In this document: positions 24,633 to 31,602 of the stretch, in pieces
Layout of the letters: each line of letters opens with the position of its first letter
Position numbering within the stretch: position 1 is the first letter of the stretch
NCBI RefSeq assembly: GCF_900104815.1
Contig: NZ_FNTD01000004.1
Location: forward strand, 2,620,501 to 2,684,500
Length of the DNA stretch: 64,000 bases
Source: Streptomyces misionensis
Lineage (GTDB): Bacteria; Actinomycetota; Actinomycetes; Streptomycetales; Streptomycetaceae
Direction: 5' to 3'
Made by a program: the position numbers and the translations under genes
The notes under the pieces: generated by a model
Databases searched by the model: none
Told to the model about the DNA's origin: nothing
What the model saw: the letters and a program-made list of their open reading frames with translations, nothing else

Positions 24633-25244
24633 ATGGCCACACACGCAGTGCACACGAGGTCGAAGCGGCGGATCGAGTTCGACCAGCATCTGCCGACCGA
24701 TCACCGGCTGAACCTGGTGTACCGGATCGGCGCGGGGCTGATCGGCGCGTTCCTCGTCGTCTTCGGCATTCTGGGCCTGATCAACCACATCGGCTTCTTC
24801 GACATCGGCGGTGCCACGGTCGCCGGGCTGAACACCAACGGCACCCTGAGCGTGCTGTCGATCTGCATCGGGGCGCTGCTGCTGGTCGGCATGGTGATCG
24901 GCGGGAACATCGCGTCCACGCTGAACATGGTGCTGGGCATCCTGTTCCTGCTGAACGGGTTCCTGTTCCTGGCCCTGCTGGACACGCCGCAGAACTTCCT
25001 CGCGTTCCGGATCCAGAACGTGCTGTTCAGCTTCGTGGTGGGGCTGCTGCTGATGACCTTCGGCATGTACGGCCGGGTCGGTCACGCGCTGCCGCACGAC
25101 AGCCCGTACTGGCGGGCCCGGCACCCGGAGGGCGGTGAGCCCCCGGGGCGGGAGCACGAGACCGGGACGCCGCCGGTGACCATGCCGTGGCCCGGCGCGA
25201 AGGACGCGCGGGACACGGGGAACGATCCGCGCGGGTCGGTGTAG
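24633..25244 (+). CDS. DUF4383 membrane protein
   Basis: A 203-aa protein with four transmembrane helices between residues ~30 and 150: YRIGAGLIGAFLVVFGILGL, LSVLSICIGALLLVGMVIGG, STLNMVLGILFLLNGFLFLA and VLFSFVVGLLLMTFGMYGRV. It has a hydrophilic C-terminal tail. This fits DUF4383, whose function is unknown. The ATG at 24633 has AAGGGGG upstream. The leader contains an unusually A/T-rich patch (24573-24600) for this genome, likely the promoter. A strong terminator follows. Confidence 0.8.
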   Translation: MATHAVHTRSKRRIEFDQHLPTDHRLNLVYRIGAGLIGAFLVVFGILGLINHIGFFDIGGATVAGLNTNGTLSVLSICIGALLLVGMVIGGNIASTLNMVLGILFLLNGFLFLALLDTPQNFLAFRIQNVLFSFVVGLLLMTFGMYGRVGHALPHDSPYWRARHPEGGEPPGREHETGTPPVTMPWPGAKDARDTGNDPRGSV

Positions 25245-25261
25245 CGCGCGCCGCGGCGCGT

Positions 25262-25303
25262 GCGGCCGCCCGGGGTGCCCGTGCCGGCGCCCCGGGCGGC
25301 CGC
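25262..25303. terminator. Bidirectional intrinsic terminator
   Basis: A 14-bp perfect stem (25262-25275 with 25290-25303) with a 14-base loop lies between the convergent DUF4383 and Amidase_6 genes. Confidence 0.8.
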
Positions 25304-25308
25304 TGCGC

Positions 25309-26592
25309 TCAGGTGCGGTAGGCGTAGAAGTACGCGGTCGGGTACGACGCGACCAGGCTGGCCACCGACCTGTTGTAGGTGTTGGTGGAGTGGTAGGTCA
25401 CGTACGGCACGCCGGAGCCGTCGCGGTAGGTGACGACCATGGAGTGGTCCTTGGACCCGTCCCGGTCGAAGTCCATCTGGATCACGTCGCCGAGGTCCGC
25501 CTGGTAGACGTTGGCGAGCGGGGTGACGCGCTTGGAGGACAGCGCGAACCAGGAGAACTCGTTGACGCCGACGAACGAGTCGGACTGGATGTCGGCGTTG
25601 CCGAACCACTTGGTGTAGTCGTCGGTGTAGCCGGGGACGTGCTTCCAGCCGCCGGCCTTCAGCACCTGGCTGACGAAGTTGGTGCAGTCTCCGCCGGCGC
25701 CCGCACCGTTGTAGTCGGGGTAGTCCGGGTTGTAGTGGTTCCAGTACTTCTGCGCGTAGGCGACCATCGCCTTGTAGTCGTAGGCGCCCCCGGTGAGCTG
25801 CTTGGGGTCGGCCGGCGCGGGGTAGCTGGTGGCCGCGCGGGGCGCGTCCGTCGGGCCCTCGTCGGAGGGTGACGACGGGGTGCCGGTGGGCGGCGTGGAC
25901 GGCGACGGCGAGGTGCCGCCGGTGGACGGCGCGGAGGGTGACGGCGAGGTGCCGCCGGTGGGCGGTGTGGTCGGCGTCGACGTGGTGGCCGGCGGTTCGA
26001 CCTGGTTGACGGCGAGGTAGCCGTCGTCGGTGTCGTGGATGCCGGTGAGCTGCCAGTCGCCGTGCCGGCCGGCCTTGAAGGTCAGCTCGTGGTGGGCCTG
26101 GAACCCGGTGGTCTTCGGGCCGTTGGCCGGGACGGTGCCCTTCTTGTAGGTCAGCGTCGTGGTCTCGGTGACGGCGACCTTGGCGCTGCGGCCGTGCACC
26201 TCGGTGGCGTCGAGCGTCACCTTGGTGTCGCCGGCGCTGTACTTCTCGCCCAGCTTGGCGAGGAGGGTCTTGCGGGCGCGCAGCTTGCCGAGGGCGGAGG
26301 ACTGCTCGCGGGTCTGGCCGCCGGAGAGGCGGACGGAACCGGAGAATCCCGCGGTGTGGCGGGTGTGGGCGCTGGTGGAGCCGTCCACCAGGGCCTGGGT
26401 GCGGTCGGTGAAGACCGCGTCGGCGAGCTTCTGGAAGGTCGCCTTGGTGGACGCGTCCACGGTCGGGTCGTCGGTGACGGCCGCGCCCGCGCTCCAGTTG
26501 GGTATGAGCGCCACGCCGGCGACCACGGCGGCGGCCGAGGCGCCGACGACGGTGGCGCGACGCCGCTTACGGCTCAGTTTTCTCGACTTCAA
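25309..26592 (-). CDS. Secreted protein with putative amidase domain (Amidase_6)
   Basis: A 427-aa exported protein. An N-terminal KSRKLSRKRRR stretch and hydrophobic helix form a signal peptide. Residues ~35-225 are a beta-rich region, followed by a Thr/Ser/Pro/Gly-rich linker of repeats (TGGTSPSPS, twice). The C-terminal ~165 residues form the Amidase_6 domain: AYAQKYWNHYNPDYPDYNG, GGDCTNFVSQVLKAGGW (catalytic-type Cys of a papain-like fold) and DHSMVVTYRDG (His). It may cut wall peptides. The start is TTG 26592 with GAGGGGA upstream. It is third in a minus-strand envelope cluster, 108 bases after the deacetylase-like gene. Confidence 0.83.
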   Translation of the reverse strand: MKSRKLSRKRRRATVVGASAAAVVAGVALIPNWSAGAAVTDDPTVDASTKATFQKLADAVFTDRTQALVDGSTSAHTRHTAGFSGSVRLSGGQTREQSSALGKLRARKTLLAKLGEKYSAGDTKVTLDATEVHGRSAKVAVTETTTLTYKKGTVPANGPKTTGFQAHHELTFKAGRHGDWQLTGIHDTDDGYLAVNQVEPPATTSTPTTPPTGGTSPSPSAPSTGGTSPSPSTPPTGTPSSPSDEGPTDAPRAATSYPAPADPKQLTGGAYDYKAMVAYAQKYWNHYNPDYPDYNGAGAGGDCTNFVSQVLKAGGWKHVPGYTDDYTKWFGNADIQSDSFVGVNEFSWFALSSKRVTPLANVYQADLGDVIQMDFDRDGSKDHSMVVTYRDGSGVPYVTYHSTNTYNRSVASLVASYPTAYFYAYRT

Positions 26593-26700
26593 TGATGTTC
26601 CCCTCTGTTCCGGTAGACCTACCGGGATGGGGCATCTTCGCATGCCGCGCGCGGCGGATGTGAAGGGGGTTGCACAAGCGGAACCTGGCCTGCGTTTACG

Positions 26701-27996
26701 TCACTTGACGACCGTGGACCAGTCCGGGGACTGGGCGGGGTCGAGGCTGCGCAGCGCGGCGAGGGTGGACGGCTTCTGGACGTCCATCCAGTCGGCCAGC
26801 TCCTTGAACGACACGCATTTGACGCCCTTTTTGGTGCACATCTTCGGGATGATCTGGTCGATGGCCTTCATGTAGATGCTGCCGTTCCAGTGCTCGAAGT
26901 GGTTGCCGATGAACAGCGGGGCGCGGCTGCCGTAGTAGACGCGGTTGAAGCCGGCCATGTAGGAGTCGACGGTCTGCTGGAGCCACTGCGGGTACTTGGC
27001 GGGGTCGCCGTCGGTCTCGCCGCCGGACTGGTTGTAGAGGAAGTTGAAGTCCATGGACAGGCCCTGGAACTTGCCGTTCTCGTACGGGAGCATCTGGAGC
27101 GGGAAGTCCCAGACGCCGTTCTTCTTGGTGGGCCATATCTGGAAGTCGCCCGGGGAGCTGGCGTCGTAGCGCCAGCCGTAACTCTTGATGGCCTTCAGGA
27201 GGTTGGGCTGGCCCTCCAGGCAGGGCGCGCGGCCGCCGGCGACCTCCTGCTTGAAGTCGAAGGGCAGCGGCGGGATGTCCTTGTAGCCGGTGTTGGTCTT
27301 CCAGTTCTCCACGAAGGAGTAGAACTGGTCGATCTCGCTCTTCCACTGGTCGACGCTCCAGTCGCCGCCGCCCTTGGCCTCGCAGAAGTGGCCGTTGAAG
27401 TGGGTGCCGATGTCGTTGCCCTGCTCGTAGGCGAGGCGGAGCTGTTCCAGGGTGGTGCGGATGTGCTCGTCGGTGGGGTAGTCGATGGCGGCGTCGCCGG
27501 GCTGGTGCATCGGCCCGTGGTAGAGGTCCTTCTTGCTCTTGGGCAGCAGGTAGATGCCGGTGAGGAAGAAGGTCATGTGGGCGTTGTACTCCTTGGCCAT
27601 CTCCCGGTAGTGCGAGAAGAGGTGGTCGTCGCCCTCCAGGGCGCCGTCCCAGGAGAAGACGACGAACTGGGGCGGCTTCTCCCCTGGCTTGAGCGGCACG
27701 GGCTTCAGCGTGCCCTTCTGCGGGCCGGTGTAGGAGGTGGAGCCGTCGCCGAGGACGTGCGTCTTGCCGTCCCACTCGGGGGTCGCGGAGGGCTTGGGGG
27801 CGGCGGTGCCGGCTCCCTTGCCGGAGGCGGCGGTCGGCGTGGTGTCGTCCGGGCGGCTCAGGGCGAGGTAGCCGGCCACCAGGGAGGCCACGACGAGGAG
27901 GGCGGCGAGGGTGATGACCTGCGGGCGGGTGGCGGCGGGGACGCGGCGGCGGCCGGGGGCGCGACGCCGGCCTTTCGGTGACTTCTTGCGGGACAT
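26701..27996 (-). CDS. Membrane-anchored polysaccharide deacetylase-like protein
   Basis: A 431-aa protein. The basic N-terminus (SRKKSPKGRRRAPGRRR) and single hydrophobic helix at ~26-46 anchor it outside the membrane, followed by a short low-complexity linker. The main domain resembles NodB-type deacetylases: FVVFSWDGALEGDDHLF (motif 1 Asp), AHMTFFLTGIYLL, IGTHFNGHFCEA (H-x-x-x-H-like metal motif) and YGWRYDASSPGDFQ. The canonical T-F-D-D is replaced by S-W-D-G, so metal binding and activity are uncertain. The ATG at 27996 begins MSRKKSP. It lies 48 bases downstream of the PBP-like gene. Confidence 0.75.
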   Translation of the reverse strand: MSRKKSPKGRRRAPGRRRVPAATRPQVITLAALLVVASLVAGYLALSRPDDTTPTAASGKGAGTAAPKPSATPEWDGKTHVLGDGSTSYTGPQKGTLKPVPLKPGEKPPQFVVFSWDGALEGDDHLFSHYREMAKEYNAHMTFFLTGIYLLPKSKKDLYHGPMHQPGDAAIDYPTDEHIRTTLEQLRLAYEQGNDIGTHFNGHFCEAKGGGDWSVDQWKSEIDQFYSFVENWKTNTGYKDIPPLPFDFKQEVAGGRAPCLEGQPNLLKAIKSYGWRYDASSPGDFQIWPTKKNGVWDFPLQMLPYENGKFQGLSMDFNFLYNQSGGETDGDPAKYPQWLQQTVDSYMAGFNRVYYGSRAPLFIGNHFEHWNGSIYMKAIDQIIPKMCTKKGVKCVSFKELADWMDVQKPSTLAALRSLDPAQSPDWSTVVK

Positions 27997-28044
27997 GCGC
28001 GGCTCAATCTCCGAGGGGACGAGGGGGGTCGGGGGTCCGGGCGG

Positions 28045-30225
28045 TCAGTCCAGACCCATGGCGGCCGACCAGAGGCGGTAGGGCACGTTGTCCGGCGAGC
28101 TGCCCGCGAGGCCCTTCAGCGGCAGTGGCTCCAGGGACTTCGCCAGATCGATGCGGTAGAGGACGACCGCCGTCGACACGGAGTCGTCCGTGCCGGCGTA
28201 CCAGGCGGCGGTGTCCTTGTCGGCGGTGCCGGCCTTCCCCGACAGGCCCGGCTTGGTCACGTCCGGGTGGGCCGCGCGGAAGGAGTCGGTGAGCGCCTGG
28301 TCGACGTCCTTGGCCACCTCGGTGCCGACCGCGCGGGCCGGGTGCGGGGTGGCGAGGGCGACGGGGGCGCCGTTGCGGGTGATGCGGCCGACCGAGTAGG
28401 GCTCCGTGTGGGTGCCGCCGGCGGCGAAGGTGGCGTATCCGCTGGCCATCCGGATGGCGCTGGGGGTGGAGCTGCCGAGGGACAGGGCGGGCACCTGGGG
28501 GCCGATGCTGGAGGACAGCAGTCCGGCGGCCTGGGCGGTCTGCCGTACCTGGGCGAGGCCGGTGTCCATGCCGAGCTGCATGAACGGGGTGTTCACCGAC
28601 TTGGCGAGGGCCTCGCGCAGGGTGATCTTCCCGTAGGACCTGTTGCCGTCGTTGTGTGCCGCGACCTTCTTGCCGCTGCGGTCCCAGTAGGGGCCCTCGG
28701 GGGTGGTCACGGGGACGCCGTCGTCGCCGTCGTAGACGCTGTCGGGGGTGACGGGGGTGGCGGGTCCGCCGCGCGTCTTGTGGACGCCGTGTTCGAGCCC
28801 GGCGGCGTAGACGAAGGGCAGGAACGCGGAACCGGCCGGGACGGTGGTCGCGTTGGACTCGTTGTAGCCCTGGGTACGGTGGTCGGGGCCGCCGTAGACG
28901 GCGAGGATCCGGCCGTCGGTGGCGACGGAGGCGGCGCCGTAGTGGCCGTTCTTCGCGGCGTCGGGGTTGTCCTGCTTCGCCTGCTTGCGGGCCTTGGTGA
29001 CGGCGTCGGTGAGCGCGTTCTCCCGCTTGCGGTCGAACGTGGTGTAGATCTGGTAGCCGCCCAGGTCGAACTGCTGGTCGGTCAGATGGGCGGCCTTCTT
29101 GGCGTACTGGGACGCCAGCTCCACCAGGTAGTCGCTCTGCTCGCCGGTGTTGTACAGCGGGTTGGACTTCAGCGGCTCGGGGAACGTCGTGTACGTGGCG
29201 CGCTCCTGCGGCGACAGCTTGTGGATCTTGACCATGCGGTCGAGGATCCAGGACCAGCGCTCCACGGCCCGCTGGTGGTTGGCCTTGCTCAGGGTGGGGT
29301 CGAAAAGACCGGCGCCCTTGAGCAGTCCGGCGAGCATCGCGGCCTCGGAGACGTTGAGTTCGCTGACGTCCTTGCCGTAGTAGGCCTGGGCGGCGCGCTG
29401 GATGCCGTAGGTGCCGCGGCCGAACCAGCTGGTGTTGAGGTAGCCCTCGAGGATCTTGTCCTTGCTCATCTTGTTGTCGAGCTTGAGGGAGATCATCGCC
29501 TCGGTGAACTTGCGGCTGACCGTCTGGTTCTGGTTGAGGTAGACGTTCTTGACGTACTGCTGGGTGATGGTGGAGCCGCCTTGGGTGTCCCCCTCGCCCA
29601 CGGTGCGGAACAGCGCCCGGCTGATGCCCTTCACGGATATGCCGGGGTCCGAGTAGAAGGTCTCGTTCTCCGCCGCGAGGACCGCCCAGCGGACGTCCGG
29701 GGGTATGTCCTTCAGCGGCATCGCCTGCCGCTGCACCCATCCGGTGCGGGCCATCGGGGTGCCGTCGGACCAGAAGTAGACGTTGTCCTGCTGGGTCGCG
29801 TACGTGTTCAGGTCGGTGGGTATGTCGGTGACCGCGTACGCGGTCACCAGGAAGGCGCCGAGCAGGCCGAACGAGGTCAGGACGCCGCCCAGCCACTGCC
29901 GCCAGGAGGGCACCCAGCGCCGCCAGCCGGTCCGTCCGGGACGCGGATAGGCCGGCTTGAGGCGGCGCGCGTAGGGGGCGAGCGGCCCCAGCGCGCGGGC
30001 GGCCGCGCCTCCGACGCGTTTCTTCCCCGGGGGCCGGGTGCCGCGCCGCCGCTCGGCCCGGCCGCCCGCCGAGGACGGCTCGGGCCGCGCGGGCACGCGC
30101 AGCTGCATGGTCTCGTCGGCCCGCAGGCCCTCCACTCTCAGATGCAGGGTCCTGTCGGAGTCGAGCGGCTGCTCGTCGCCACCGCCCGTCTCGGAACGGC
30201 CCTCCCCCTGCGACGCATCGGTCAC
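28045..30225 (-). CDS. Class A PBP-like transglycosylase with degenerate transpeptidase domain
   Basis: A 726-aa membrane protein. The cytoplasmic N-terminus is ~125 residues, with one transmembrane helix near 135-160. A GT51 peptidoglycan glycosyltransferase domain follows, with AAENETFYSDPGIS around residue 185 and GGSTITQQYVKNVYL. A penicillin-binding transpeptidase domain comes last. Its SxxK motif reads S466-A-F-L469 (Lys replaced by Leu), SxN is intact as S543-V-N, and KTG reads K664-A-G. Without the SxxK lysine, transpeptidation should fail, so it may act as a glycan polymerase or sensor. The GTG at 30225 has GGGGAGA upstream. It heads an envelope cluster with the deacetylase-like and Amidase_6 genes. 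Confidence 0.85.
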   Translation of the reverse strand: MTDASQGEGRSETGGGDEQPLDSDRTLHLRVEGLRADETMQLRVPARPEPSSAGGRAERRRGTRPPGKKRVGGAAARALGPLAPYARRLKPAYPRPGRTGWRRWVPSWRQWLGGVLTSFGLLGAFLVTAYAVTDIPTDLNTYATQQDNVYFWSDGTPMARTGWVQRQAMPLKDIPPDVRWAVLAAENETFYSDPGISVKGISRALFRTVGEGDTQGGSTITQQYVKNVYLNQNQTVSRKFTEAMISLKLDNKMSKDKILEGYLNTSWFGRGTYGIQRAAQAYYGKDVSELNVSEAAMLAGLLKGAGLFDPTLSKANHQRAVERWSWILDRMVKIHKLSPQERATYTTFPEPLKSNPLYNTGEQSDYLVELASQYAKKAAHLTDQQFDLGGYQIYTTFDRKRENALTDAVTKARKQAKQDNPDAAKNGHYGAASVATDGRILAVYGGPDHRTQGYNESNATTVPAGSAFLPFVYAAGLEHGVHKTRGGPATPVTPDSVYDGDDGVPVTTPEGPYWDRSGKKVAAHNDGNRSYGKITLREALAKSVNTPFMQLGMDTGLAQVRQTAQAAGLLSSSIGPQVPALSLGSSTPSAIRMASGYATFAAGGTHTEPYSVGRITRNGAPVALATPHPARAVGTEVAKDVDQALTDSFRAAHPDVTKPGLSGKAGTADKDTAAWYAGTDDSVSTAVVLYRIDLAKSLEPLPLKGLAGSSPDNVPYRLWSAAMGLD

Positions 30226-30398
30226 TATGCGTCTCCCCTCCGCACTCGCTCTTGCTCGCGCGGTGAGCTGAGCGTCCTCGCAACGGCGTTCACAAGTTAT
30301 CAGCGAAGTTTTCGATTCCTCCGCACGAGTGTCGGGTGTATCCCAACACTCATCAAACATTGAGACGCCTCTTTCGGCGCCCCGGTTACCCTGACCTC

Positions 30399-30608
30399 AT
30401 GCCTCGCTACGAGTACCGCTGCCGCAGCTGCGGCGACACGTTCGAACTGAGCCGGCCGATGTCCGAGTCGGCGGCGCCCGCGGTGTGCCCCGCCGGGCAC
30501 GAGGACACGGTCAAGCTGCTGTCCACGGTCGCGGTGGGCGGTACCGCGGGCTCCGCGGCCCCGGCGCCCCAGGGCGGGGGCTGCTGCGGCGGCGGCTGCT
30601 GCGGCTAA
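30399..30608 (+). CDS. FmdB-family zinc-ribbon protein
   Basis: A 69-aa protein. MPRYEYRCRSCGDTFELSRP is the FmdB/CxxC_CXXC_SSSS zinc ribbon opening. The second half-site is CPAGHED, a Cys/His version common in actinobacteria instead of CPxCG. The C-terminal tail GGGCCGGGCCG is Gly/Cys rich. FmdB proteins are putative small regulators of unknown mechanism. The ATG at 30399 fits the family start. It is divergent from the PBP-like gene and followed by a 178-base gap before the convergent HAD gene. Confidence 0.85.
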   Translation: MPRYEYRCRSCGDTFELSRPMSESAAPAVCPAGHEDTVKLLSTVAVGGTAGSAAPAPQGGGCCGGGCCG

Positions 30609-30786
30609 CCGCCCGCGCCGGGCCCCCAGGGCCTCTCGTTGGATCTTGCCGGGCTCGCGGACCCTGGCACCGCGCCTCGCGGCGTTGTCGTCGGTTGCCA
30701 TGGCTCCGCCATGGCGCCCTCCTCCGCCTTGCGACGCACGGCACCAGACCCCGCTCCCTGATCCGGCCTGATCCAAACGAAAGACC

Positions 30787-31602
30787 CTAGGGATTCGCGG
30801 CGCGCGTCGCCTTCAGGAATTCGCCCAGGATGCGCTCGCCCGCGAGGACTCCCCGCTCCGGCAGCGCGCTGACCTTGGGGGCCGACCAGCCGGTGTCCGC
30901 CAGTTCGCCATGGCCCGGGCGCCAGCCCTGGTCGGCGGCCAGGAGGAGGTCGGCGTCCAGCAGGGAGTCGCCCGCCGCCAGGGTGAGGCCGGCGCCGGTA
31001 CGGCGGGCCACCTCGCGCAGCGCGGCGCTCTTGGTGAGCGGCCTGGGCACAGCGTAGAGCTTGCGGCCCTGGAGGGAGACCGTCCAGCCGCGGTCGTCCG
31101 CCCAGGCCGTCAGCTCCTTCACCCACTCCTCGGGCAGCAGTTCGCGCTCGACCACGAGGTAGGCGAACAGGTCCTCGGCGACCCGCTGCCGGCGCAGCCA
31201 CACCGGGTCGGCGGTGCGCGTCAGATGGTCCCGGACCTCCGCCAGCGGCGCGCACTCCTCGGCGAGCCGGGCCAGCACCCGGGCGTGCCAGTCGCGGTCG
31301 GTGACCCCGTCGACCAGCAGATGGCCGCCGTTGGCGCAGATCGCGTACCCGGGTTGCGGGCCGGGCAGGTTGACGCGCTGGTACTGCTTGCGGGTCCGGG
31401 TCGTGGCCGGCACGAACACGGCCCGGTCCGCGAGGTCGGTCAGCAGCCGCGCCGCCGTCTCCGTCATGTACGACAGCGGCTTGCTCTCGTGCACCTCGAC
31501 GCACAGCAGCCGGGGGGCCCGCGCGTCCGGCATTTTCAGCGCGAGGGCCGCCGAGGAGTAGATCAGCGTACGGTCGAGATCGCTCGCCACCAGCACCGGC
31601 AT
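30787..31602 (-). CDS. HAD-superfamily phosphatase of the ter biosynthetic operon
   Basis: A 271-aa cytoplasmic hydrolase. Motif I is VASDLDRTLIYSS (Asp8/Asp10), motif II lies in FVPATTRTRKQYQRV, and motifs III-IV are TKSAALREVARRTG and LAAGDSLLDADLLLAADQ, of the Cof/sucrose-phosphatase-like class. HADs of this type recur beside StiP/PRTase genes in ter clusters and are proposed to dephosphorylate the module's product. Its ATG overlaps the upstream TGA by one base (TGATG), so translation is probably coupled. It is last in the three-gene operon. Confidence 0.82.
   Translation of the reverse strand: MPVLVASDLDRTLIYSSAALALKMPDARAPRLLCVEVHESKPLSYMTETAARLLTDLADRAVFVPATTRTRKQYQRVNLPGPQPGYAICANGGHLLVDGVTDRDWHARVLARLAEECAPLAEVRDHLTRTADPVWLRRQRVAEDLFAYLVVERELLPEEWVKELTAWADDRGWTVSLQGRKLYAVPRPLTKSAALREVARRTGAGLTLAAGDSLLDADLLLAADQGWRPGHGELADTGWSAPKVSALPERGVLAGERILGEFLKATRAANP

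Noticed and set aside
25829..25990. TGGTSPSPS repeat coding region as a DNA repeat or CRISPR-like array
   Set aside because: The repeats are in frame, few and imperfect, and encode a Ser/Pro linker between the export domain and amidase domain.
30399..30608. Gly/Cys-rich C-terminus of the FmdB-like protein as a metallothionein or peptide precursor
   Set aside because: The N-terminal CxxC ribbon and length fit FmdB, and such tails are common in actinobacterial members; no modification genes lie nearby.
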